A DNA stretch of 64,000 bases from positions 6,884,501-6,948,500 of the forward strand of contig NZ_CP128362.1 in NCBI RefSeq assembly GCF_034274695.1, read 5' to 3'. The position numbers were made by a program, and so were the translations under genes. The stretch is from Chitinophaga sp. LS1 (lineage in GTDB: Bacteria > Bacteroidota > Bacteroidia > Chitinophagales > Chitinophagaceae). Of the stretch, positions 45,834 through 55,872 are shown one piece after another (within the stretch, counting starts at the first letter, position 1; each line of letters starts with the position of its first letter). The notes under the pieces are model-generated. The model was not told the DNA's origin. It saw only the letters and a list, made by a program, of their open reading frames with translations, and ran no database searches.

Positions 45834-48800
45834 TTATGCCACCGGCGCAAACTCTTCCGCCTTCCAAGTAGCCATATTCTCATAACTCTTATACCTCAGT
45901 GTCACCAACTCCTGCGCCAATCCCATCAATCTTTTCGCCTCTGCAGGATTCGCTGTAGCCAGTGCTTTGTACCTCGTCTCATTGTAAGCATAATCTGTAA
46001 ATGACACGGCTGGTCTTGGTGAATCCAATACAAAAGGATTTTTACCAGCCTCACGCAGTGCCGGATTATACCTGATCAATGGCCAATACCCACTGGACAC
46101 TGCCAGCTGTTGCTGCGTCAATCCTTTCTCCATATCTATACCATGCGCAATGCAATGACTATATGCCAAAATCAGGGAGGGGCCTTTATAAGCTTCTGCC
46201 TCGCGCAATGCCAGCAATGTTTGCTGTGGATTTGCACCCATTGCAATCTGCGCTACATATACATTGCCATAAGAGATCGCCTGCATGGCCAAATCTTTCT
46301 TACCTACTTTTTTCCCTGCTGCTGCAAATTTTGCGATCGCAGCTGTAGGTGTCGCTTTTGACATCTGGCCACCTGTATTGGAATATACTTCTGTATCTAA
46401 CACCAGTATATTTACATTACGTCCTGTAGACAGCACATGATCTAATCCTGAAGAACCAATATCATACGCCCATCCATCACCACCTATCAACCATACACTT
46501 CTCTTTACCAGATGATCTGCAACTGCCAGTAATTGTGCCGCCAATGCATTTCCACGGAGTGCATGCAGTTTTTGTTTCAGCACACCTACTCTATCGCGTT
46601 GTTCGGCAATGTGTGATTCCAATTGTTGCGGTGCATGCAGGATTGCATCTACCAATACATCATTCTCCAATACAGGTTGCAATGATAATAACAATGTCTG
46701 TGCTATTTCCCACTGTTTATCTGCCGCCACACGCATCCCTAATCCAAACTCTGCATTGTCTTCAAAGAGGGAATTGGACCATGCCGGACCACGTTTATCT
46801 TTGTTCACAGACCATGGTGTAGTCGGTAAGTTACCACCATAAATAGAAGAACATCCTGTTGCATTTGCTACCAGTAATCTATCACCATACAACTGCGTCA
46901 GCAACTTCACATAAGGTGTTTCACCACAACCAGCACATGCACCAGAGAACTCAAATAATGGTTCCAGGAATTGCGCGCCTCTCACTGTAGAGAAATCAAG
47001 TTCTGCACGATTGTTCACCGGCATACTTTCAAAGAAGCGGATATGCTCACGGCCATTGGCCAGTGAAGGCTTTGGCGTCATATTGATCGCCTTTCTGGAA
47101 GCATCTTTGATATCCACTGCGGGACAAGCCTGTACACAAAGTTTACACCCGGTACAATCTTCTAAATATACCTGTAAGGTATATCTTGTTTCAGGAAAAC
47201 CTCGTGCATTGATGGCAGCAGATGGGAAACCTTCAGGTGCTTTTTCCAGGTAAGATTCATGATAGAATTTAGAACGGATCACACTATGCGGACACACAAA
47301 GCTACAGTTACCACATTGTATACAGCTATCAGATTCCCATACCGGTACATCATCTGCAATATTTCTTTTCTCCCACTTCGTGGTACCAGTTGGATAAGTA
47401 CCATCTATTGGCATTTTACTCACTGGCAACAGATCGCCTTTCCCTTCCAGCAACATCGCTGTTACTTCCTGTACAAAAGCAGGTGCCTCTGCAGGAATGC
47501 CATCATCCATCGGCAATGAACCTGTAGCACTCGCTGGTAAGTTTACACGTACCAGATGTGCCAGTGTATCATCCACAGCCTTGAAATTCTTCTGTACAAT
47601 GGCTTCGCCTTTTGCCAGATAAGATTTGCGGATGAATTTCTTAATCTGTTCAATCGCTTCATCGGCTGGCAATACATTAGATAGCGCGAAAAAGCAGGTC
47701 TGCATAATCGTATTGATACGTTGTCCCATACCAGCTGCAGCAGCTACTTTGGAGGCATCGATCACAAACAGCTTCATCTGTTTATCTATCAATTGATCCT
47801 GCACCATACGTGGCAGATGATCCCACACTTCCTCCGCAGGATATGGGCTATTCAACAGGAAAGTAGCACCTGGCCTTGCACTCTGCAACATATCAGTCTT
47901 ACTGATAAAATTGTATTTGTGACAGGCAATAAAATCAGCTTTGTCTACCAACCATGGCGCACGGATAGGATCTTTCCCAAATCGCAGGTGAGAAACCGTT
48001 TGCGTACCTGATTTACGTGAGTCGTATACAAAATATCCCTGTGCATAGAGGTCGGTTTCCTCACCGATGATCTTGATACTATTCTTATTCGCACCTACTG
48101 TACCATCCGCACCTAATCCATAAAACAGCGCGCAGACCCTGTCTGACGGTTCGATATGGAAAGCGTTGTCGTATTCAATACTTGTATAAGTGACATCATC
48201 ATTGATACCGATCGTAAATCCATGTTTGGGTACCGGATTTTTGAGTTCATCCAGCACCGCTTTCGCCATTGCTGGTGTAAACTCTTTTGAAGATAAGCCA
48301 TAACGACCGCCGATAATACGTGGTAGTTTTGACAAACGACCTGCTGTATATGCCTGACAGATGTGCGTAATGATATCCTGGTACAACGGTTCTCCCGCAG
48401 CACCGGGTTCCTTGGTACGATCCAGTACTACGATCTTTTCAACCGTATCAGGCAGTGCTGATAACAGGTGTTCGCCGGAGAAAGGGCGGAATAACCGTAC
48501 CAATATTACACCTACTTTTTCACCATTGTCCTTCAGTATACGTACGGTTTCTTTCAATACTTCTCCACCGGAACCCATGACCACTGCCACTCTCTCTGCT
48601 TGCGGATGGCCATAATATTCAAACAGCTGATACTGCCGACCGGTCAATTCTCCCAACTGATTCATGGCATCCTGCACGATGACAGGAGCCGCTGAATAAA
48701 AAGGATTCACCGTTTCACGACCCTGAAAATATACATCCGGGTTCTGTGCAGTACCTCTTATAAAAGGCTGATCAGGATTCAGACTACGTGCACGATGTTC

Positions 48801-49415
48801 GCTCACGAGTGTATCACTGATCATACTTTTGATCTGGGTATCGGGTATCAGTTGTATCTTATTTATTTCATGCGAAGTACGGAATCCATCAAAAAAATGC
48901 ATGAATGGAATACGTGTACGTAGCGTTGCTGCCTGACTAATCAGCGCCATATCATGCGCTTCCTGCACAGAAGCAGACGATAACATGGCAAACCCTGTAG
49001 TACGTGCCGCCATCACATCGCTATGATCACCGAAGATAGACAATGCCTGTGCAGCCAGTGACCTTGCAGCCACATGAAACACAGCACAGGTAAGCTCTCC
49101 GGCTATCTTGTACATATTAGGTAACATGAGCATCAGACCCTGTGATGCTGTAAAAGTGGTGGTCAATGCGCCAGCCTGCAAAGCGCCGTGTACCACACCG
49201 GCGGCACCACCTTCGCTTTGCATTTCTATTACATCCGGCACCTGGCCCCAGATATTTTTCAATCCTTTCGCCGCCCATTCATCTGCCAGTTCTGACATGG
49301 TAGAAGAAGGCGTGATCGGATAAATTGCACATACTTCATTAACGCGATACGCGATATATGCCACGGCTTCGTTGCCGTCCAGCGTAGCAATAACTGGTGT
49401 AGTCTCTTGTGTCAT
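45834..49415 (-). CDS. nifJ: Pyruvate:ferredoxin (flavodoxin) oxidoreductase
   Basis: This cytoplasmic enzyme oxidises pyruvate with CoA to acetyl-CoA, CO2 and reduced ferredoxin, using thiamine diphosphate. The 1193-aa single-chain form is normal for NifJ. Seen: N-terminal pyrimidine-binding domain (AVAYIAYRVNEVCAIYPITP); CoA and gamma-type domains; two 4Fe-4S motifs (CIQCGNCSFVCPHSVI near residue 700; CTGCKLCVQACPAVDI near 760); the extra Cys pair GACAGCGETPY; and the TPP-binding GDGWAYDIGSSGLDHVLSTG (near 980) with LDTEVYSNTGGQMSK. It starts 12 bases after the flavoprotein gene, so electrons can pass between the two enzymes. Confidence 0.97.
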   Translation of the reverse strand: MTQETTPVIATLDGNEAVAYIAYRVNEVCAIYPITPSSTMSELADEWAAKGLKNIWGQVPDVIEMQSEGGAAGVVHGALQAGALTTTFTASQGLMLMLPNMYKIAGELTCAVFHVAARSLAAQALSIFGDHSDVMAARTTGFAMLSSASVQEAHDMALISQAATLRTRIPFMHFFDGFRTSHEINKIQLIPDTQIKSMISDTLVSEHRARSLNPDQPFIRGTAQNPDVYFQGRETVNPFYSAAPVIVQDAMNQLGELTGRQYQLFEYYGHPQAERVAVVMGSGGEVLKETVRILKDNGEKVGVILVRLFRPFSGEHLLSALPDTVEKIVVLDRTKEPGAAGEPLYQDIITHICQAYTAGRLSKLPRIIGGRYGLSSKEFTPAMAKAVLDELKNPVPKHGFTIGINDDVTYTSIEYDNAFHIEPSDRVCALFYGLGADGTVGANKNSIKIIGEETDLYAQGYFVYDSRKSGTQTVSHLRFGKDPIRAPWLVDKADFIACHKYNFISKTDMLQSARPGATFLLNSPYPAEEVWDHLPRMVQDQLIDKQMKLFVIDASKVAAAAGMGQRINTIMQTCFFALSNVLPADEAIEQIKKFIRKSYLAKGEAIVQKNFKAVDDTLAHLVRVNLPASATGSLPMDDGIPAEAPAFVQEVTAMLLEGKGDLLPVSKMPIDGTYPTGTTKWEKRNIADDVPVWESDSCIQCGNCSFVCPHSVIRSKFYHESYLEKAPEGFPSAAINARGFPETRYTLQVYLEDCTGCKLCVQACPAVDIKDASRKAINMTPKPSLANGREHIRFFESMPVNNRAELDFSTVRGAQFLEPLFEFSGACAGCGETPYVKLLTQLYGDRLLVANATGCSSIYGGNLPTTPWSVNKDKRGPAWSNSLFEDNAEFGLGMRVAADKQWEIAQTLLLSLQPVLENDVLVDAILHAPQQLESHIAEQRDRVGVLKQKLHALRGNALAAQLLAVADHLVKRSVWLIGGDGWAYDIGSSGLDHVLSTGRNVNILVLDTEVYSNTGGQMSKATPTAAIAKFAAAGKKVGKKDLAMQAISYGNVYVAQIAMGANPQQTLLALREAEAYKGPSLILAYSHCIAHGIDMEKGLTQQQLAVSSGYWPLIRYNPALREAGKNPFVLDSPRPAVSFTDYAYNETRYKALATANPAEAKRLMGLAQELVTLRYKSYENMATWKAEEFAPVA

Positions 49416-49427
49416 AGTGAGGTTGAT

Positions 49428-51050
49428 TTACGCTCCGGGTACCATTTCGATCGCATGGCAGGAACACTGCTCGCTACACACTGCGCAGCCGGTGCAAATA
49501 TCATAATTGAAGGAATAGCCATTGCCCGGTCCCAGTTTTGTGATTGCCTTTTGCGGACAGGCGCCAAAGCAGCCATCGCATTCAAAGCAATTGCCACAGG
49601 ACAAACACCGGCGGGCTTCAAACAGTACTTCTTTTTCCTTAAGGCCGTAGGTTACTTCGTCAAAACCAGCGATACGGTCTTCCGCAGGTCTTACCACCTG
49701 GGCACCCTGAGGGGCATACGTGCGGTACCAGCGATGTAGTTTTTCGTATCCAATAAGAGGAGATTTGGCTGATGGTGTATACGCTTCGTTATTCAGGTAA
49801 GCGTCTATATAACGGGCTGTTTTTTTGCCGTGACCAATAGCGATCGTTACATTTCTTTCGCCAGGCACCATATCACCACCTGCAAATATGCCGGGATAAC
49901 CCGTCATCATACTGCTGTCTACGCACACATTATCATCTGGAGTGAATGTAATGCCGGGTATATTTTTCAGAAAACCGGTATCTGTTTCCTGACCCAGGGC
50001 CATGATGAGGGAGTCTGCTTCCAGTGTTTCAAAGCGACCTGTAGGCACAGGTTTGCCGTCTACCAGTTCCATCACTTCTACCGTCATCGTCATGCCATCT
50101 ACCGATTTGATAGAGCGTAACCAGTGAATATTCACACCTTCTTCGAGGGCTTCCTGTGCTTCAAAATCGTGGGCAGGCATATTGGCCCGGTCGCGACGAT
50201 AAATGATCATGGTATCTTCCACACCCAGTCGTTTTGCAGTACGGGCGGCATCCATTGCAGTGTTTCCACCACCATAAATAGCTACACGGCGGCCCAGTTG
50301 TGGTGCATCGCCCTCTTCCACCTGTTTCAGGAATGAGATAGCGTCCATCATTTTGAAAGCATCTTTGGCAGGAAGGTCTACTTTTTTAGAAAGGTGGGAA
50401 CCAATAGCGAGGAATACAGCGTCAAATTTGCCCTGTTCTTTTTCGTGCAACAGGTCTTCTACTTTATGATTATACTCGACAGAAACGCCCATTTTACAGA
50501 TGCGTGCTACTTCCTGATCCAGTTCATGACGGGGCAGGCGATAAGCGGGGATACCAAAGTGCATCATTCCACCGGCAATAGGGCCGGCTTCATGAATTTC
50601 CACCTCATGCCCCTTACGCCTCAGGTGATAAGCGGCAGAGAGGCCTGCAGGGCCGGCGCCGACTATCAATACCCGCTTGCCGGTAGACGGAGGGGTAGCG
50701 ATGGTCCAGCCTTTATGCAAGGCTTCGTCTCCAAGAAATCTTTCTACAGCGTGGATATTGACAGCACTGTCAATTTGCGTTCGATTGCATTGCACCTCAC
50801 AGGTGTGATAGCAAACCCTGCCCATGACGGCAGGAAATGGGTTGTCTTCCATGATCGTGCGCCAGGCGGCTTCATAACGGCCGGCCTGGGCCAGCGACAG
50901 CCACCCTTGAATGTTTTCACCTGCCGGACAGGTGTTGTTGCAGGGTGGCAGCAGGTTGGCGTATACAGGATGTTGTGTCCTTGTAGGGCCGGTGCCAGCA
51001 CTGTGGCTTTGCAGATCAGGCGATAAAGTAATGTCCTGATTTGTTTTCAT
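49428..51050 (-). CDS. GltD/NfnB-like NAD(P)H oxidoreductase with C-terminal ferredoxin domain
   Basis: This flavo-iron-sulfur protein (540 aa) is related to the glutamate synthase small subunit and NfnB. The N-terminal Cys cluster is CNNTCPAGENIQGWLSLAQA ... GRVCYHTCEVQCNR. The FAD site is GAGPAGLSAAYHLRRKGHEV, the NAD(P) site is GGGNTAMDAARTAKRLG, and the end has CLSCGNCFECDGCFGACP and CTGCAVCSEQCSCHAIEM for two 4Fe-4S clusters. ATG 51050 is chosen; residues upstream of it look untranslated. It is not a true GltD because no large glutamate synthase subunit is near. Lying directly before nifJ, it probably links reduced ferredoxin to the NAD(P)H pool. Confidence 0.88.
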   Translation of the reverse strand: MKTNQDITLSPDLQSHSAGTGPTRTQHPVYANLLPPCNNTCPAGENIQGWLSLAQAGRYEAAWRTIMEDNPFPAVMGRVCYHTCEVQCNRTQIDSAVNIHAVERFLGDEALHKGWTIATPPSTGKRVLIVGAGPAGLSAAYHLRRKGHEVEIHEAGPIAGGMMHFGIPAYRLPRHELDQEVARICKMGVSVEYNHKVEDLLHEKEQGKFDAVFLAIGSHLSKKVDLPAKDAFKMMDAISFLKQVEEGDAPQLGRRVAIYGGGNTAMDAARTAKRLGVEDTMIIYRRDRANMPAHDFEAQEALEEGVNIHWLRSIKSVDGMTMTVEVMELVDGKPVPTGRFETLEADSLIMALGQETDTGFLKNIPGITFTPDDNVCVDSSMMTGYPGIFAGGDMVPGERNVTIAIGHGKKTARYIDAYLNNEAYTPSAKSPLIGYEKLHRWYRTYAPQGAQVVRPAEDRIAGFDEVTYGLKEKEVLFEARRCLSCGNCFECDGCFGACPQKAITKLGPGNGYSFNYDICTGCAVCSEQCSCHAIEMVPGA

Positions 51051-51378
51051 AATATGTGAAGGTATTATCCCCGGGAGGGATAAAATGTGCTTGTGATCAT
51101 AACATGGGGTGATAATGATCAACAAGCACCCCTTCAGTCATCACAACTTAGCCTTCTTTTCTTTGAAAATAGTTCGTCCAGGCCATAATTTGATATGACT
51201 CTATAGGATTAAAATTTTCTTTTCGTGCTTATAGCAACAATCGTTTGTACTTAGAGTCTTAAATCAGTTTTTTCTACAGGCTGAAAAAGCACCAATAAAA
51301 GGTCGATTTTTGTAACTTAGTAATCTTATTGAGATGGGGGTAATGCCTCAAGCTCGCGCAGGCGTCTGAGATAATTAT

Positions 51379-52552
51379 TTATCTGCGCCTGCTTTCTTTT
51401 TTTAGCCACTCCTGATTATCAGGTTCCATATATGGCACTCTATTTTTGAGTATAAAATAAGCGGCAATTAGGATTTTGTGTGAAATTGCAATAAGTGCTC
51501 GTTTTTTGCCTCTTCGTATACTCAAAGTATAATATTTTCTTTTCAGATAAGTATCTTTCGTATGTGCTGCAGCCCATGCTGCTTCCACGAGTGCGGTTTT
51601 AAGGGATCTGTTGCCATGATTGATTCTTTCACTTTTCTTTTTTCCGGCACTTTCATTATTACCAGGACATAAACCACACCAACTAGCCAAATGATGCTGA
51701 TTAGGGAACGCATGCATATCTGTACCTATTTCGGCTAAGATGGCGGTAGCTGTTTGTTTTTGTACTCCGGGAATAGTCTGAAGTAATTTTACTTCTTCCT
51801 CCCATTTTTTAAGTACTGATCTATACGGTTATCCACCTGACCAAGTAGGTCATTTAGCTGTAAAATAACAGTTTTAGACAGGCTGAGCATAAAACGGTGA
51901 TGCTCATTAAGATGGCCTTCTAATGCAAGAATAAGCTCTTGTTTTTTGATTTTGAGCCTACCTTTTGCCAAATTGGCCAATATCATAGGATCCTGTTCTC
52001 CTTCAATAATGGCAGTGATCATTGACCAGCCACTTACACCGAATACATCACTGACTACAGTGCTCAATTTGATATTGGCTGTCTCTAAAATGTTCTGTAA
52101 CCGGTTATATTCACTGGACCGCTGTCCTATTACTTTACGTTTGTATCGGTACAATTCCCGTAATTCGCGAGTGTATTGCGGTGGAATAAAACTTCCCTTT
52201 AGTAGCCCGCTTAGCAATAATTTTGCAATCCAGGCACTGTCATTGCGATCGGTCTTATGCCCCGGCACATATTTAATATGCCGGGCATTGACCAGAATAA
52301 GTTCAAAGTGAGGTTCCAGTATATTAAAAACAGGCTTCCAGTAAACCCCGTGCTCTCCATTGCGACATGTGTAATGCCGGATTCTTCAAGCCAAGCTACC
52401 AGGTCCCTAAGTGAACTTGTGAAAGTGCTAAAAGTGCGGGTTTGTTCTTCCAACCCATTTCCTCTGATGGTGGCTACTACATTCTCCTGGTGAACATCGA
52501 GGCCACAGCCGCGACTCACAACCTGTTCAAAACTGATATGTGATTGTTCCAT
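51379..52552 (-). pseudogene. IS110-family transposase with two frameshifts
   Basis: The DEDD N-terminal half starts at 52552 (CGLDVHQENVVATIRGNGLE, HVAMESTG). A base lost in a G-run near 52350 moves the sense to a second frame (VYWKPVFNILEPHFELILVN, GHKTDRNDSAWIAKLLLSG). A second shift in an A-run near 51805 moves it to a third frame (LLQTIPGVQKQTATAILAEI, HHLASWCGLCPGNNESAGKK, the transposase IS116/IS110/IS902 domain). Inactive as read. The bridge-RNA-type flanks cannot be judged here. Confidence 0.85.
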
Positions 52553-52660
52553 GGTAGTACTTTTGTCGAAGGTACCACCATTTTCATAGTCGTTTGTGAA
52601 CCCGGTTCATGAGGGTTTTTTCTGAAAATGGTTTTCATCCCCGTTGGTGAATTCCCTCTT

Positions 52661-52858
52661 TCATGAAGGTTTATTCTGAGACTCATCCTCTGTCGAAATT
52701 CCTTTGTTCTTCAGGTCATTCAGCTGCTCAATCTGATCCAATACAGTAGGAGCTGCTGGTGCTGCCGCAGCCGGTTTTGCCCTGATCCATTCTGACTGGA
52801 TAATCAAAAACAGCCTATCCAGTAGTTTGTCTACTGGCAATGCCTGGGACGGAAACAA
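52661..52858 (-). CDS. Small protein with SHOCT-like C-terminus, 65 aa
   Basis: The segment DQIEQLNDLKNKGISTEDES matches the short C-terminal SHOCT motif found at the end of many unrelated proteins. The first half is amphipathic, with an Ala/Pro linker (AKPAAAAPAAPT). No signal peptide. Either a stand-alone small protein or the remaining end of a larger one displaced by the IS110 insertion. Confidence 0.5.
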   Translation of the reverse strand: MFPSQALPVDKLLDRLFLIIQSEWIRAKPAAAAPAAPTVLDQIEQLNDLKNKGISTEDESQNKPS

Positions 52859-52888
52859 AGTAGTCGAATTTCCTGGTGATAACCAAAA

Positions 52889-52919
52889 CAGGCAGTCCCC
52901 CTTTTGGTAGGACTACCTG
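52889..52919 (-). terminator. Hairpin after the ChW lipoprotein gene
   Basis: CAGGCAGTCC (52889-52898) pairs with GGACTACCTG (52910-52919, one wobble). On the minus strand it is followed by TTTT. It lies 30 bases past the stop at 52949. Confidence 0.65.
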
Positions 52920-52948
52920 CAAATAACTTTAACCTCAAAATATGTTTA

Positions 52949-53863
52949 TCAGATCTTAATCAGATAAGCCCTGATTTGAATAGCTTCCAGTCTCTTTGAA
53001 GCACCGGTCACACCAGCTATGTCATTTTCACTCACCCAACTTTCCCAGCCATATGAATCCTGGTGCACCCTGTAATAGATGTAAGGCCTTGCTGTTGTTG
53101 AAGGCGCTGCATCATTAAATGTAACAGTATAATTAGGATTCTCATAACGGGGACCATAGATCTGGATGGCTTCCATTCTTCTGGACTGACCTACAGTACC
53201 GGCAATGCCATATGGAGAGGTTGCATAAATCTGCCAGCCAATATCCTGCACATGTGCTCTATAAGTAAAACCAAAGCTGCCGGTAAAGTAAGTGGTGCCA
53301 GTTTCATCTGCTGCACCAAACTGGATGTAAGGGAGTTTGATGGCCTCCATTCTCCTGGACTGACCAGTGGTGCCTATGATCTGGTTAGCGGCAGGAGCAG
53401 TTGTACTAAACGCATCCGGCGCTGTACTGTTCATGATATTAAAGTTATAATCCGTCCAGCCAAGGGCCTGCAAATTAGCAGAGGCTGTACCAAGTGTCTG
53501 GTACCAGTTACCAGTGATAACTACACCCACACCAGTCACGCTATGTGTAGGCAGGTTAGCAGCCGCAATCTCCGCAGCTCTTGCAGAACGTACTTCTTTT
53601 AAGAGATCTGCTTTACCATCCTTCCTGGCTGAGAAGGTAGCATAATACTCCTCACTCAGCTGGCTTGCCTGATCATAAAGTTTGTCATTTATCAGATCCT
53701 GATACAGTAAGGGTACTATTTCATTAGGGATCTGGTCTACAGACAAGTAAGATAATTTTGAAGGGGCTGTAGTTGTTGATGTTGTTGCGGGTTGAACTTT
53801 CTCTTTTGCACATGATGCAAATAGGAGGACTACTGCACACAGGTACAGACAATGAGTTTTCAT
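52949..53863 (-). CDS. Lipoprotein with three ChW-type repeats, 304 aa
   Basis: The lipobox FASC (Cys 19) marks a lipid-anchored protein. After a helical linker (about 35-100), three units of ~60-75 residues each end in a conserved block: GTTGQSRRMEAIKL, GTVGQSRRMEAIQI and GVTGASKRLEAIQI. Units two and three are preceded by HVQDIGWQ and HQDSYGWE. This is the layout of the clostridial hydrophobic-W (ChW) repeat. Probably a surface-exposed binding protein; ligand unknown. Single gene with its own terminator, between an IS110 remnant and the FecR gene. Confidence 0.8.
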   Translation of the reverse strand: MKTHCLYLCAVVLLFASCAKEKVQPATTSTTTAPSKLSYLSVDQIPNEIVPLLYQDLINDKLYDQASQLSEEYYATFSARKDGKADLLKEVRSARAAEIAAANLPTHSVTGVGVVITGNWYQTLGTASANLQALGWTDYNFNIMNSTAPDAFSTTAPAANQIIGTTGQSRRMEAIKLPYIQFGAADETGTTYFTGSFGFTYRAHVQDIGWQIYATSPYGIAGTVGQSRRMEAIQIYGPRYENPNYTVTFNDAAPSTTARPYIYYRVHQDSYGWESWVSENDIAGVTGASKRLEAIQIRAYLIKI

Positions 53864-54002
53864 AACAAATATTGAATAGGTTAATTAATAACAGGAGTTA
53901 ATGGGTTACTGTCGAATAGGGTATTTTGAGATTAAAGTTTCTTTGTGCCTTTAATCCAAGTTAGGATAATATAATTAAAGAAAAAATTTTTTATAGCTCC
54001 TA

Positions 54003-55109
54003 TTACCGGAACGTTAACACACCATCTTTCAATTCATGTTTAATGCCGGTCGTTTTTCCCAGGTTGTCCAAAAAATCATTTAATCCATCCTGCTTAGTCA
54101 ATATGCCGGTAAGATCTATACGGGAAACAGCAGAATTTTCAAATACAACATCGATATCAAACCATCTGTTGATCACATCACCTAAGTCTTTCAATGTTGC
54201 GTTTCTGAAATAATATTTCCCTTCCATCCATCCTAAGGTATTTCGCTTATCAAAGGCATCGATACTAAAGAACTGCTGGTTATACACTGCTTCATAGCCA
54301 GGTGATAACTGCACCACCTGTGCACTGTTTTTGCTTTTTAATACTACCTTGCCTGAGGCCAATGCTATACGCGGGTTCACACTGCTGTAGGTGTTGATGT
54401 TAAAGGCTGTTCCAAGTACATCTACAGACACATCTCCGGCATGTACGATAAAAGGCCGGGTAGGATCTTGTTTTACGGAAAAATAGGCTTCTCCGCTCAC
54501 GGTTACTTCCCGCGTTTTTCCATTAAATGCCATTGGAAAACGAATTTCTGATTTTGCATTCATCCATACTTCTGTTCCATCTGCCAGCACAAGCTTATAA
54601 TCTTTGCCGGCAGGTACGCGCAATACATTCATTGGCATATCGGCAGTTGCGTTGGCGGCATTGTATTGTAAGCTTTTTGAAGATACGTGTAATTGCGCAC
54701 TCCCTACCTTCATCATGGACTGTGTCGTATCGGAGAGGTCTATTTCCTGGCCGTTGGCTAGTTGCAGGACAATGCCGGTCGGGTTATTTGCAAGTTGTTT
54801 TTTCGACGGTTGTTTATAATAAAACAAACTACCTCCTAATCCTAATATTAGCAGGATACTTGCCGCTGCATACCACCACTTGAATTTCCGAGGTATAAAC
54901 CGGTGTTTGTTCTCCTCCCATAAAACACCTTCATCCAGTTTGGACAAATACGCCTGTGAAATTGGCTGGCTCAACTGCTCCTGCATTCCTTTATATATTT
55001 CACTTAATTCCGGAACGGTCTCTAATAATTGCCTCAGTTGCGCATCATCTTCCTCAGAAATACATCCTGACAGCTTCTCCAACATTAATTGTTCTATATA
55101 TGGTATCAT
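54003..55109 (-). CDS. FecR-family anti-sigma factor
   Basis: This 368-aa inner-membrane regulator of the adjacent ECF sigma factor has a cytoplasmic helical N-terminal domain (residues 1-75), one membrane helix (WWYAAASILLILGLGGSLFY, about 78-97), a periplasmic FecR domain (about 165-260, LRVPAGKDYKLVLADGTEVW ... PFIVHAGDVSVDVLGTAFNI) and a C-terminal DUF4974/STN-like domain (LDNLGKTTGIKHELKDG). It would receive a signal from the STN domain of the divergent SusC protein. It starts 17 bases after the sigma-factor gene; both read away from susC. Confidence 0.93.
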   Translation of the reverse strand: MIPYIEQLMLEKLSGCISEEDDAQLRQLLETVPELSEIYKGMQEQLSQPISQAYLSKLDEGVLWEENKHRFIPRKFKWWYAAASILLILGLGGSLFYYKQPSKKQLANNPTGIVLQLANGQEIDLSDTTQSMMKVGSAQLHVSSKSLQYNAANATADMPMNVLRVPAGKDYKLVLADGTEVWMNAKSEIRFPMAFNGKTREVTVSGEAYFSVKQDPTRPFIVHAGDVSVDVLGTAFNINTYSSVNPRIALASGKVVLKSKNSAQVVQLSPGYEAVYNQQFFSIDAFDKRNTLGWMEGKYYFRNATLKDLGDVINRWFDIDVVFENSAVSRIDLTGILTKQDGLNDFLDNLGKTTGIKHELKDGVLTFR

Positions 55110-55126
55110 TTGTTCTGATCTTAAAT

Positions 55127-55687
55127 TTATTCTGAATATGGCAGGTCCAGCTTATTCCGCAGAGTTTTCACTGCGATCTTCAGGTGTGTCTTTAATGAGT
55201 TTACACTAATCCCCATATTGTCTGCCACCTCATGGTACTTCTTATGCTCCAGGTATACCAGGTTAAATGCACGCTGACGCTGCGTGGGAAATTCCCGCAA
55301 CAGTTCATGTAGTTGCTGCTGAAACTTTTCGTTCGATATTACGTTGTGCTCCTCCCCACACGATTGGTCCACGACTGTTTCAGCATACTTTTCGATGCGT
55401 TTAAGTCTTCTCGACTTTATCTTATGATAGTCATTTACCTGGTTGCGTACCGCAACCAGCAGGTAGGTACGGAGGTTACCATTAATTTTGTAATACAATT
55501 GTTTTTCCCAGATACTGCACAGTACAGACTGGACCAGGTCATCAGCGTCAGTAGGATCTCCCGTTCCCAGATACGCCTTCGTCCACATTAGTCTGTAGTA
55601 TTTCTTAAAGATAAGTTCAAATGCATCGCCGGCGCCCCCATTCTTTAATAATAGAAGTACAATATCGTCTCCTGGATATTCAGGCAT
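55127..55687 (-). CDS. ECF RNA polymerase sigma factor (Bacteroidota SusC/D-linked group)
   Basis: This 186-aa sigma-70 factor has region 2 (FELIFKKYYRLMWTKAYLGT, DPTDADDLVQSVL) and a complete region 4 helix-turn-helix (LVYLEHKKYHEVADNMGISV, SLKTHLKIAVKTL). It pairs with the FecR gene directly downstream and probably drives the SusC/D operon 185 bases away on the other strand when substrate is sensed. Confidence 0.93.
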   Translation of the reverse strand: MPEYPGDDIVLLLLKNGGAGDAFELIFKKYYRLMWTKAYLGTGDPTDADDLVQSVLCSIWEKQLYYKINGNLRTYLLVAVRNQVNDYHKIKSRRLKRIEKYAETVVDQSCGEEHNVISNEKFQQQLHELLREFPTQRQRAFNLVYLEHKKYHEVADNMGISVNSLKTHLKIAVKTLRNKLDLPYSE

Positions 55688-55872
55688 AAAAAATAGTTAA
55701 GTGGTTGATTGTATAACGCGGATAAAAATTCTAAAGGGATATTGTCTGGAATAAATATAAATGTTATTTTGACATTTATAAAAAGTTTTTTTGGAGGGCA
55801 TTCACCCATTCACAATTGTCGTCGTCTTTATATCGTGAAGCATCAACTAGATTCTACAATTAAGTAAGGAAA
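55688..55872. promoter_or_regulatory. Divergent promoter region between ECF sigma and susC
   Basis: This 185-base AT-rich gap sits between divergent starts (55687 minus, 55873 plus) and must contain both promoters. No promoter hexamers are certain by eye. Confidence 0.5.

Noticed and set aside
49428..51125. Naming the flavoprotein gltD (glutamate synthase small subunit).
   Set aside because: No gltB neighbour, and it has an extra C-terminal double 4Fe-4S domain and sits in an operon with nifJ.
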